Assembly: GCA_030631125.1 (NCBI GenBank)
Contig: DAOVLS010000003.1
Coordinates: forward strand, 1-23,065
Direction of reading: 5' to 3'
Source of the DNA: Planctomycetales bacterium
Lineage (GTDB): Bacteria > Planctomycetota > Phycisphaerae > SM23-33
DNA: 23,065 nucleotides
The translations under genes were made by a program, and so were the position numbers. The stretch's first letter is position 1. Each line of letters opens with the position of its first letter. Positions 1 through 6,807 of this stretch are shown piece by piece. A model generated the notes under the pieces. That model ran no database searches. It saw only the letters and a program-made list of their open reading frames with translations, and was not told the origin of the DNA.

Positions 1-96
1 AAACGTGTAGCCAACGGAGCACAGCCTCGACGTAAGTCCCTGGCCCCCATAGAAAGATTTTTTTTATTTTTTTCCATTTCCCCCCGAAAACGCGCA

Positions 97-118
97 CACG
101 TTTGCGCGCGCAAACGTG
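97..118. repeat. Perfect 22-bp palindrome
   Basis: The 22 bases are identical to their own reverse complement, with arms CACGTTTGCGC and GCGCAAACGTG and no loop. The symmetry breaks at both flanking bases. The arms share the TTTGCG / CGCAAAC core with the hairpins at 125-202, which suggests a related repeat. A protein-binding site is the alternative. Confidence 0.7.
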
Positions 119-124
119 AGCGCG

Positions 125-202
125 GGTGCCGTGGTCGTGGTGTTTGCGACCACGCGGACGTGCAGGCGTTAACGTGGTCGCAAACACCGCGACCACGGCA
201 CC
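125..202. repeat. REPIN-like pair of nested hairpins in inverted orientation
   Basis: Positions 125-154 and 173-202 are 30-base arms that are reverse complements with one mismatch, separated by 18 bases. Each arm is also a hairpin: an 8-bp stem CGTGGTCG / CGACCACG around a 9-base loop (130-154 and 173-197). Two inverted hairpins closely spaced is the architecture of REP doublets (REPINs). Relation to a RAYT transposase is inferred only; none is in the window. Confidence 0.75.
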
Positions 203-264
203 TGGCGGAAAAAGACTCCCGTTCCCTTTTTCTCCACGTTTCTTGATGAGGCACACAAGGGACT

Positions 265-284
265 TCGCAAACACCGCGACCACG
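265..284. repeat. Partial third copy of the REPIN-like hairpin
   Basis: These 20 bases repeat positions 178-197 exactly in the same orientation, including the loop and the right stem CGACCACG. The left stem is degraded, so this copy cannot fold like the other two. Confidence 0.65.
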
Positions 285-322
285 CCATCCGCCGCCGAAG
301 TGGTGTTTCCGAGAGAGATGGT

Positions 323-772
323 TCATTCCATGAAGAGGGGTTCAAGATTGGCCTTGTCTTTCGGCGTGAAGGTTAGAGTGTATATATTCTGAAATTGCCC
401 TGCCCTCTCATGCGCAAAGATAATCTCTACAAGGATATCTCCCTGACTGCCGTCAACATCTGACGTTACGTTCTTCCCGGTCGCTTTTTCTGTAACTCGC
501 ATCCACCAAGCAAAACCAGGCCCACGCTCAGGCGTTGTAAGTTTCGCCTGTTCACTTCGCACCCAGTCGCTCATGGAACGGATGGCCACCGCCTCCTCTG
601 ATGCGTCCTTCGCATCCCTGACAGATTGTTCGAATTCCTTCAGCTTTACTGTGATCGTGCTCACGTGGTCATCCGAAAGTTGGGAGGGCACTTTGTCCTG
701 GTTTCTGTCACATGATAATAAGAACAGCAGACAGATAAACATTCCCCATGGCACAAATCGCGTCTGACGCAT
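323..772 (-). CDS. Small lipoprotein, paralogue of the next upstream gene
   Basis: This predicted 149-residue lipoprotein has an N-terminal signal segment ending in a lipobox-like LLSC, so the Cys near residue 21 would be lipidated and the protein anchored in a membrane. I recognise no family. I chose the start at 772 because AAGGAG lies 10-11 bases upstream; an in-frame ATG at 790 has only weak Shine-Dalgarno potential and would push the hydrophobic stretch further in. The region after the anchor is charged and helical (EFEQSVRDAKDASEEAVAIR), followed by a likely beta-rich C-terminal part ending LFME. The helix-W-x-R core, the G-F-A patch and the ME ending match the protein at 976-1392, so the two look like a diverged tandem duplication. 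The DNA is visibly AT-richer than most of the window. The gene is real with good likelihood; its function is unknown. Confidence 0.7.
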   Translation of the reverse strand: MRQTRFVPWGMFICLLFLLSCDRNQDKVPSQLSDDHVSTITVKLKEFEQSVRDAKDASEEAVAIRSMSDWVRSEQAKLTTPERGPGFAWWMRVTEKATGKNVTSDVDGSQGDILVEIIFAHERAGQFQNIYTLTFTPKDKANLEPLFME

Positions 773-975
773 AGCAACACTCTCCTTCATGCAATCAAGG
801 ACCGCCTAAAGAAAACAAGAAGTCCGTAGTCACTTCACTGCAAGCCTGCATTCCCCGTCCACCTTGTGCCGCCGATAAAGTGTGATAAGTCAAGTACGTT
901 CTTTCCCCGTACCTCGAAAAACCCACTTTGGGGGCATCCTGTCAAATGCCACCAAGCCGAACGCTGCCCCTGTCA

Positions 976-1392
976 TCACTCAAGCATTATTTCCTGAATA
1001 TTACTTGGTTCTCGCAAGACGATGTAGAATACCCGCGTTGTCCTCGAAGGAGAATGTCCTTCAAGATTAAACCTAATCCTAAAGGCTACGGGTGATCCTG
1101 CCTCTTGGAGTTCCTTGACGCGATGTTCACTACTGATATGTTGTCCTGAACGGTGATCAAATATAGCAAAACCATACCCGACATCTTCATTCCGAGCCCA
1201 TTGTGCAAGACGACGTAGCGCGGCATTCTCTTCCTTTGCTCCTGGGGCTCGATAAATGTCATCAAAGATCGCCTCTAATTCAGTCAGTTGGCGTTCTCTG
1301 TCGGAACGGCCTTTTTCTCTAACTCCAAGCACGACCAATAACCCCATGATAAGAAACCAAGGCAAAACGCGGATAAAGACTCTCTTCACCAT
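976..1392 (-). CDS. Small membrane-anchored protein, paralogue of its downstream neighbour
   Basis: This 138-residue protein begins with a basic then hydrophobic segment (about residues 1-25, RVLPWFLIMGLLVVLGV) that should be an uncleaved anchor, since no lipobox Cys is present. The start at 1392 is preceded by GGGAG at a spacing of 7, which is better than the upstream in-frame ATG at 1440. The rest resembles the lipoprotein at 323-772: a charged helix, a conserved Arg-rich W-A-R-N-E block, a G-Y-G-F-A-I patch, a G-x-x-I-S-S block and an ending in MLE. The two genes are 203 bases apart in the same direction. Loss of the lipobox in one member implies a different membrane location. Function is unknown and I recognise no family. 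Like its neighbour it lies in relatively AT-rich DNA. Confidence 0.65.
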   Translation of the reverse strand: MVKRVFIRVLPWFLIMGLLVVLGVREKGRSDRERQLTELEAIFDDIYRAPGAKEENAALRRLAQWARNEDVGYGFAIFDHRSGQHISSEHRVKELQEAGSPVAFRIRFNLEGHSPSRTTRVFYIVLREPSNIQEIMLE

Positions 1393-1448
1393 TATCCATC
1401 TCCCGTTCAGTTGTGAATACCGGCATTGGCTCCTGTCCACTGCTGCCC

Positions 1449-1527
1449 CCCGTGGCTAAGAAAGACAACCCTACGGGTCTAACAAACGGATAAACCAGGA
1501 TAGTTTATCCTGTTTTCAACAGAGCAG
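1449..1527. repeat. Dispersed repeat D, copy 1
   Basis: Two blocks match the far end of the window on the opposite strand. CCCGTGGCTAAGAAAG (1449-1464) is the exact reverse complement of 22982-22997, and CTGTTTTCAACAGAGCAG (1510-1527) is the exact reverse complement of 22924-22941. The spacing between blocks is similar in both copies while the middle differs. It fills the gap between two minus-strand genes and includes a hairpin at 1488-1510. Confidence 0.7.
1488..1510 (-). terminator. Hairpin downstream of the DUF2339 gene
   Basis: GGATAAAC (1488-1495) and GTTTATCC (1503-1510) form a perfect 8-bp stem with a 7-base loop. Read on the minus strand the stem is followed by GTTTGTT, a weak U-tract. 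It lies 35 bases past the stop of the gene ending at 1545. It could equally be just the inner hairpin of repeat D. Confidence 0.4.
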
Positions 1528-1544
1528 GACGCTACCCAGGTTTT

Positions 1545-4094
1545 TTACCGCTTGTCCCACTTTGCCAATGCCTCGCGGAAATATCGCTGGTAGAGGAACG
1601 ATGCAGCCACCAGCAGTACGCCAAGGGCCAGGAATGACGCGATGCGATAACCGGCTTCGATTCCCGCCATATCGACCAGGAAGACCTTACCCAGCGTAAC
1701 GGCGAATATCCCCAGGGCGAAGTATCGAACCGGCGAATATCTAACTACGAAACCGATAATCAACAGCCCTGCGGCATAGACAGCCCACCAGATCGAATAG
1801 GCCATCTGCTCCGCCTGTCCGGCGTTGATGGGCAGGTCCGCCGGCGGCTTGGCGAAGTAACGGTTCACCTCGAAACTTCCCACCCACACCACCAGCAACG
1901 CGCCCGCTAATATCGCTATCGTTCGCACAGCCGCGGCGGGTTTCCAATCGCGGCCCCGTCGCGACAGGACCTTCGCAAACAGCAGGAATATCACGCCAAG
2001 CGCCACACCGGCGGCGAACTGCCAGTTCAGCACGACGAGTTTATCGGCCTCGATTATCCCCTCAACCGTCCGGTACAAAGTATCGTACGCAAGTATTTTC
2101 CCCGCCACCGCCGCCAGCATCACACCGGCGCTTCCGATAATCCACGCCCGTCGCCGCCAAAGCCCAACGGCTGCGATAAGAACCGCCAGCGCCATCCACC
2201 ACCACGTAGCCGCGACGGCAGGGAGATTCATGCACGTCTGCCAGACCCACACGCCCACACCAAGCCAGACCAAGCCGCAGGCAATATATTTACTCTCCTT
2301 ACCGACGGGAACCAGCGCCGCCGAGACAAACGTCGATGCCGTCAACCCCGCCGCCAGCGCCATCAGCCAGGGAATCTCCACACCGCCGACGGTCATCATA
2401 ACAGCGGCGAGTTGCGAGGCGTACGGCACGTCTATCACGGCGAAATGCGCCACAGCCAACATCAGCACGATCGGCGACTTCGCCAGCAGCAGTTTGCTTT
2501 TCAACCGGCGGGCGAGCAGCATCGCAACGGCAGCCTGCGCCGCCCACGCGATAGTCAGCGAGGCCTTGTCGAACTGTATCGGCATCGCCATCGTCAGCAG
2601 GACCAACCCCGCTCCGAGGTAGGCATAGCCCAGGATTCTCCGCCGCGCCGGTCGGATCAGCACAATCGACAACGCAATCGCCGTCACAGCCAGAGAGGCG
2701 GTGTAAAGACCCATCCAGTCGCTGTATAGGTCATGCAGCAGGTAATACGTCGCACCGAACATCGCCGCCGTCGCAGCCGTCGCTAGTGTCGCATCAAGCC
2801 GCTCGTTCGTCCGACGATTTCGCCACCACGCGCGGATGAGAATGTCGGCGGTGAACAGACCAAAGAATACCCATATCCAAGTGGAAAAGAATGTACCGAA
2901 ACCAATCCCGCCGGACCATTGGTATTGGTCGATGACGAAAAAGACAGTTACCGCCGTCCCAAACAGCACCCCCGCTCGCAGCCAGTGCCACCGTCTTAGC
3001 AGACAGACCGCCAGGATAATCGCATCCAGCGTTACCAGATGGCCCAACATTTCGATGTAGTTCATACCATCATCGTACATTCCGAACCAGAGCAGCACTA
3101 ACCCTGCCCCGCCCACAGCCGTTACAGCGATACCGGTGAACTGATGCACCCGCCTGACCCACGTGGCGGCTATCGCATAGATGAGAAACAGACCGAACAG
3201 CGACCATGCGAACACGGAAGTCCTTACCCATAAGACGCCACGGTAGTAGGTGAAGAACCATCCGCCGAACAGCACCACCGTGCCCGCCAGCGCGATCGGC
3301 GGCAGCACATCCCATTTTTTGACGGCGGATACCGTCAGGAAACCGACGGCCAGCACCATCAGGTAAATCATCAGGACCACCTGCTGGTTGCGTCCGGTGC
3401 TCAGCAGCATCGGCGTCGCATAAGCGCCGATCTGGACGAGAATGGCCGTCGTCAGCGCACCGCTGCGAAGGCTCAACAGCACGCCGACCACCGTTACCGC
3501 GCACATCAGTCCGAAAGCGGTCGGCGTATTCACCAGGCTGTAGAATTTCGGACTGGCTGCGTAAGCGGCTGCGTACAGCAATGCAATACCCCCGCCGGTC
3601 GCACCGGTAGCGAACATTCGCATCGACTTGCGTAACGTCCATTCGCCCGCCAACAGCAGCACAACGCCCGCCAGCGCAACCACGACAACGCGGATCGTCG
3701 GACTGATCCAGCCTTGCTGGGCTGCATACTGAAAGAAAAACACCGCCGCCAGGATCAGAACGACGATTCCGATTTTGTTAAGCCAACTGGCGCCCACACG
3801 CTGCTCCAGGGACAAGGCCGGCTTCTTTTGAGCAGGCTTGGTTGATGAAGCGGCTGAAGGTGGTAACGACACGGCAGGTAGTTTAACTTCCAAAGCCTCG
3901 CGTGGCGCTTTGGGCGATGGAACCGGCTCGACGGCCCGTTGTTGCGGAGGTAGCGGCGGTGGTGTAATCGGACGAGATGGCTTCGCAGGTTCCGCCTGCT
4001 CGCTTATTCGCCGCTCAAGCCCGGAGAGACGGCGTTGAAGTGAAAGTATCTCCATCCGTATCTGGGATATCTCATCCCTGTAATCATCATCCAT
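1545..4094 (-). CDS. DUF2339 multi-pass inner-membrane protein
   Basis: This 849-residue protein matches the DUF2339 architecture. An N-terminal coiled coil (about residues 5-32, EISQIRMEILSLQRRLSGLE) is followed by a Pro-rich linker (about 38-92). Then comes the family signature RVGASWLNKIGIVVLILAAV at about 99-118, an FFQYAAQQGWISP stretch, and a very long run of hydrophobic helices to the C-terminus. The function of the family is not established; size and topology suggest an envelope scaffold or transporter. The frame stays open upstream to 4343, but I place the start at 4094 because AAGGAG lies 9 bases before that ATG and the coiled coil starts directly after it. The extra upstream residues would be low-complexity and would overlap the divergent gene. 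Transcription is divergent from the phosphatidyltransferase gene at 4228. Confidence 0.88.
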   Translation of the reverse strand: MDDDYRDEISQIRMEILSLQRRLSGLERRISEQAEPAKPSRPITPPPLPPQQRAVEPVPSPKAPREALEVKLPAVSLPPSAASSTKPAQKKPALSLEQRVGASWLNKIGIVVLILAAVFFFQYAAQQGWISPTIRVVVVALAGVVLLLAGEWTLRKSMRMFATGATGGGIALLYAAAYAASPKFYSLVNTPTAFGLMCAVTVVGVLLSLRSGALTTAILVQIGAYATPMLLSTGRNQQVVLMIYLMVLAVGFLTVSAVKKWDVLPPIALAGTVVLFGGWFFTYYRGVLWVRTSVFAWSLFGLFLIYAIAATWVRRVHQFTGIAVTAVGGAGLVLLWFGMYDDGMNYIEMLGHLVTLDAIILAVCLLRRWHWLRAGVLFGTAVTVFFVIDQYQWSGGIGFGTFFSTWIWVFFGLFTADILIRAWWRNRRTNERLDATLATAATAAMFGATYYLLHDLYSDWMGLYTASLAVTAIALSIVLIRPARRRILGYAYLGAGLVLLTMAMPIQFDKASLTIAWAAQAAVAMLLARRLKSKLLLAKSPIVLMLAVAHFAVIDVPYASQLAAVMMTVGGVEIPWLMALAAGLTASTFVSAALVPVGKESKYIACGLVWLGVGVWVWQTCMNLPAVAATWWWMALAVLIAAVGLWRRRAWIIGSAGVMLAAVAGKILAYDTLYRTVEGIIEADKLVVLNWQFAAGVALGVIFLLFAKVLSRRGRDWKPAAAVRTIAILAGALLVVWVGSFEVNRYFAKPPADLPINAGQAEQMAYSIWWAVYAAGLLIIGFVVRYSPVRYFALGIFAVTLGKVFLVDMAGIEAGYRIASFLALGVLLVAASFLYQRYFREALAKWDKR

Positions 4095-4191
4095 CACCCC
4101 ACTCTCCTTAATTGAACCGATAAAAGTGTATTTCCCAACTCGCTGCTCTACAAGATTTCTCCACTGTGGGCGCCACACAACCTGTCCTGAC

Positions 4192-4220
4192 TTGCCTGCT
4201 TCGCTGCATTGTCGTACATT
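4192..4220 (+). promoter_or_regulatory. Putative sigma70 promoter giving a leaderless start
   Basis: TTGCCT (4192-4197) and TACATT (4215-4220) are separated by 17 bases, each matching 4 of 6 consensus positions. The expected transcription start falls on or next to the ATG at 4228, which has no Shine-Dalgarno motif, so a leaderless transcript would explain the gene's start. Confidence 0.4.
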
Positions 4221-4227
4221 CAGCCAC

Positions 4228-5031
4228 ATGATCGGACGGGCGATTGGTAATGGGTTTGTGGCTGCGAGGGATTTCGTCGCTCGCGGGCTTATCAAAGTCG
4301 GCGTCTCGCCGAACGCGCTGACGCTGACGGGAATGGTCATCACAGCGGCTGCGGGGGTTTGCTACGCCATCGGCGCGGGCAGCCGGTTCGCATGGACGCT
4401 CGACCCCTACAGCGGCGCAAATGCGTATCTCCTGCTGGCCGGGGGATTGCTGATACTTTCGTCGGCCTGCGACATGCTCGACGGGGCAGTCGCACGAATC
4501 GCCGATAAGAAAACCCCCTTCGGCGCATTCCTCGACAGCACGCTCGACCGTTACAGCGATTTCGCCGTCTATGCCGGCATCGCCGTCTATTACGCCGCCC
4601 GCTCGCCGGCCAACGTTACATTCGTCTTCATGAGTATGCTGGCGTTTTTCAACGCTTTTATGATCTCCTACACCCGCGCCCGGGCGGAAGACATCATCAA
4701 TTCCTGCACCGTCGGCTACTGGCAGCGAGGCGAGCGGTCTGCCGCCATTCTCATCGGAACCTTCGCCTACAACGTCCCGGCAATGGTCCTCCAGCAGGCG
4801 CTCCTGCCTCTACTGACCGTCCTGCGGCGAATCTTTCATACCAAAGCGGTCATAGACGGAAAAACACCTGTTACCGATCCCCGCAGGGGAAACTGGTGGT
4901 TAAAAATTCGCATGTGGCGTTGGCCTCGGATGACGCTACCCTACGACTTCATCACAGCCGTCAACATCTCCTGGCTGATATTCGCGGGGATCGGCGCATC
5001 GGACGTGCTGCGTGATTGGTTTATTCGTTAA
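4228..5031 (+). CDS. CDP-alcohol phosphatidyltransferase family enzyme
   Basis: This 267-residue integral membrane enzyme should transfer a phospho-alcohol or phosphatidyl group from a CDP-linked donor to an alcohol acceptor in phospholipid or inositol-lipid synthesis. The family signature D-x2-DG-x2-AR-x8-G-x3-D-x3-D is complete: D82, D85-G86, A89-R90, G99, D103 and D107, inside CDMLDGAVAR and FGAFLDSTLDRYSD. These Asp residues bind the catalytic divalent metals. Hydrophobic helices flank the motif on both sides. The acceptor cannot be told from the sequence. I use the ATG at 4228 because it fits the usual family N-terminus; the frame is open back to 4126 but the added residues look non-native and overlap the divergent gene. 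The 3' end overlaps convergent miaB by 11 bases. Confidence 0.88.
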   Translation: MIGRAIGNGFVAARDFVARGLIKVGVSPNALTLTGMVITAAAGVCYAIGAGSRFAWTLDPYSGANAYLLLAGGLLILSSACDMLDGAVARIADKKTPFGAFLDSTLDRYSDFAVYAGIAVYYAARSPANVTFVFMSMLAFFNAFMISYTRARAEDIINSCTVGYWQRGERSAAILIGTFAYNVPAMVLQQALLPLLTVLRRIFHTKAVIDGKTPVTDPRRGNWWLKIRMWRWPRMTLPYDFITAVNISWLIFAGIGASDVLRDWFIR

Positions 5032-6373
5032 GTTCACCAAACAGTGTCAGCGCGGTCGCGTCGATTATTTTCGCATTAACGTATTGTCCCGCGAGGCTTT
5101 CCGCTCCGTCGAATACGACGATGTGATCGGTCCGTGTCCGCCCGACGAGTTGTTTTTGAGAGTTTGGCTGCTTATCCGCCCGTGGCGAAGGACCCTCGAC
5201 GAGAATCTCGACAATTTGCCCGATCATCGCGAGATTGTCGGCCAGCGAGACCTCTTGCTGCACTGCCAGCAATTCACGGTTTCGGCTGCGTTTGACATCT
5301 TCGGGAATATCGTCTGCCAGGCGTTTGGCCCCGGTCGTTCCCGGCCTGGGCGAGTACTTGAAGATGTAGGAATTTTTGTACCCGCTTTGTTGGATCAGGT
5401 CGGCGGAAGTTGCGAAATCCTCTTGAGTCTCGCCGGGAAAACCGACGATAAAATCGCCGACGATTGCGATTCCCGGAACGGTTTGGCGGGCAGCGGCGAT
5501 AAGGTCGTCGTATTCGCCCCGGCTGTAGCGTCGCCCCATCGCACGCAACATGTTATCCGAGCCGGACTGGGCGGGGATGTGCAGATACTCGCAGACCTTA
5601 GGCAGGTCCCGCATCGCCTGAAAAATCGCACGGTCGAAATCGCCCGGATAAGACGTTACAAAGCGAATCCGCTTCAACCCGGCCACCCCGTCAAGCCGTT
5701 CGAGCAGGTCGGCCAAACCGACGCCGCCGGAGCGATAAGAATTGACCGTCTGTCCGAGCAGTGTTACCTGCGTAACTCCGGCATCGACGAGACGGCGGAC
5801 TTCTTCAAGAATGTCGTCCGGCGGCCGGCTACGCTCAGGCCCACGGACATAGGGGACGATACAGTAGGTGCAGAACTTGTCGCAGCCTCGCATGATGCGA
5901 ACATAAGCCTGTCCCGGAAGATGGCAACGGCTCCGGTCGCTATGATTGTCCAGAAATTCAACCTTGTCGTCGGTCTTTATTTCAGGTCTCGGCGGGTCCA
6001 TCGCAACCTGCGGGCCCTGACCGTCGGCGACTGACTGAATCAACTCTCCCAATCGCCCCAGTTGTCCGGGGCCTGCGACAATATCGACGCCCCTGTGGCG
6101 TTTTATAAGTTCCGACCCCAGCCTCTGGGCCATGCAACCAAGAACGCCGATAATGACTTCCCTGCCATCGGCCTTTTTTCCGCACGCCCGTCCCAGGTGC
6201 GAGTGGACCTTATTCTCCGCCTGGTCGCGGACCGAGCAGGTGTTGTACAGCAGCACGTCAGCCGAACGGGCGTCGCCGGTTATCTCCATCCCCGCCGAGA
6301 CCAGCAGCGAGCGGAGAATTTCGCTGTCCAGCACGTTCATCTGACAACCCATTGTCTTCAGGTGCACCTTCAT
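5021..6373 (-). CDS. miaB: tRNA-2-methylthio-N6-isopentenyladenosine synthase MiaB
   Basis: This 450-residue radical-SAM methylthiotransferase adds the 2-methylthio group to i6A37 of tRNAs that read UNN codons. The N-terminal UPF0004 domain has the three cluster-binding cysteines C10 (KTMGCQMN), C46 (YNTCSVRD) and C80 (GVLGCMAQ). The radical-SAM motif C164-x3-C168-x2-C171 lies in RGCDKFCTYCIVPYVRGPER. The C-terminal part (about 375-448) fits a TRAM RNA-binding domain with the VEGPS and GRTRTDHIVVF patches. Length is normal for MiaB. The YNTCSVRDQAENK context favours MiaB over MtaB or RimO. The end overlaps the convergent phosphatidyltransferase gene by 11 bases, and the start faces a divergent small gene across only 49 bases. 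Confidence 0.95.
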   Translation of the reverse strand: MKVHLKTMGCQMNVLDSEILRSLLVSAGMEITGDARSADVLLYNTCSVRDQAENKVHSHLGRACGKKADGREVIIGVLGCMAQRLGSELIKRHRGVDIVAGPGQLGRLGELIQSVADGQGPQVAMDPPRPEIKTDDKVEFLDNHSDRSRCHLPGQAYVRIMRGCDKFCTYCIVPYVRGPERSRPPDDILEEVRRLVDAGVTQVTLLGQTVNSYRSGGVGLADLLERLDGVAGLKRIRFVTSYPGDFDRAIFQAMRDLPKVCEYLHIPAQSGSDNMLRAMGRRYSRGEYDDLIAAARQTVPGIAIVGDFIVGFPGETQEDFATSADLIQQSGYKNSYIFKYSPRPGTTGAKRLADDIPEDVKRSRNRELLAVQQEVSLADNLAMIGQIVEILVEGPSPRADKQPNSQKQLVGRTRTDHIVVFDGAESLAGQYVNAKIIDATALTLFGELNE

Positions 6374-6374
6374 A

Positions 6375-6397
6375 CGGATTTAAGCATATCAAATCCG
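6375..6397. promoter_or_regulatory. Inverted repeat in the divergent miaB gap
   Basis: CGGATTT (6375-6381) and AAATCCG (6391-6397) are perfect 7-bp inverted arms with 9 bases between them. They sit directly upstream of the miaB start in the 49-base gap shared with the gene at 6423. The site could be an operator acting on both genes or a 5' hairpin; no regulator is identifiable. Confidence 0.4.
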
Positions 6398-6422
6398 TCG
6401 CCGGTACGGTATATTGATACTG

Positions 6423-6701
6423 ATGGCACCGATAGCGTTTGTCATTGCCGGGCTTGACGAATCGGCCTTTGCGGGAGTGTGGCTGTGGGGCGGCATCCTG
6501 CTGGGCGTCGTATTTATTCTCGTCGCGGTGATTTATATTCTGCGATGGATAGCCCTCAACAAGAGCACCGGGCGCAAGCCGGGCTTTACGATTGAGCAGA
6601 TAGACCGGTTTCGCGATGAAGGCGTCCTGACGGATGAGGAATACCGTCTTGCCCGCCGGACCATACTCGGGCTGACCGATCCGGGCACGCCCGAAAAGTA
6701 A
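6423..6701 (+). CDS. Small single-pass membrane protein with SHOCT-like tail
   Basis: This 92-residue protein has one strong transmembrane segment (about residues 18-42, WLWGGILLGVVFILVAVIYI). Its cytoplasmic tail FTIEQIDRFRDEGVLTDEEY (about 55-74) resembles the SHOCT short C-terminal domain, in which a helix-turn L-T-D-E-E-F/Y motif is typical. Similar proteins in other bacteria are uncharacterised. A TTG at 6414 in the same frame would add three residues; I prefer the ATG at 6423. No Shine-Dalgarno motif is visible, but TATATT at 6409-6414 could act as a -10 box for a near-leaderless transcript. It lies 106 bases upstream of clpX in the same direction and may be co-transcribed with it. Confidence 0.7.
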   Translation: MAPIAFVIAGLDESAFAGVWLWGGILLGVVFILVAVIYILRWIALNKSTGRKPGFTIEQIDRFRDEGVLTDEEYRLARRTILGLTDPGTPEK

Positions 6702-6749
6702 AGATTCGCTATCGGATCTGATAATGCCTAATGCAACGGTTTCAGCCGG

Positions 6750-6778
6750 TCGATGTAACCTCCGGCGGAGTCTATAAA
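6750..6778 (+). promoter_or_regulatory. Possible clpX promoter
   Basis: TATAAA at 6773-6778 is a good -10 box, and TCGATG at 6750-6755 is a weak -35 box 17 bases upstream. The predicted leader of about 20 bases contains AGGGA before the clpX ATG. Read-through from the small gene at 6423 is the alternative. Confidence 0.35.
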
Positions 6779-6807
6779 AACACAGTGGTAATAGTCAGGG
6801 AATTATT

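Larger units (their letters stand above)
1..322. other. Gene-free region rich in inverted repeats
   Basis: I find no convincing gene here. An open frame at 126-392 is built largely from the inverted repeats and has no ribosome binding site, so I do not call it. The stretch holds a T-rich tract at about 55-72, a perfect 22-bp palindrome at 97-118, and the paired hairpins at 125-202 with a partial third copy at 265-284. It lies downstream of the minus-strand gene ending at 323, so part of it may act in termination. Confidence 0.6.

Noticed and set aside
126..392. Open frame of 88 codons in the first gene-free region
   Set aside because: It runs through the inverted repeats, has no ribosome binding site, and overlaps the end of the better supported minus-strand gene.
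4095..4343. N-terminal extension of the DUF2339 protein by 83 residues
   Set aside because: The ATG at 4094 has a strong Shine-Dalgarno site and starts directly at the coiled coil, while the extension overlaps a divergent gene and looks non-native.
5012..6034. 340-codon plus-strand frame
   Set aside because: It is antisense to miaB, whose cysteine motifs and full length are unambiguous.
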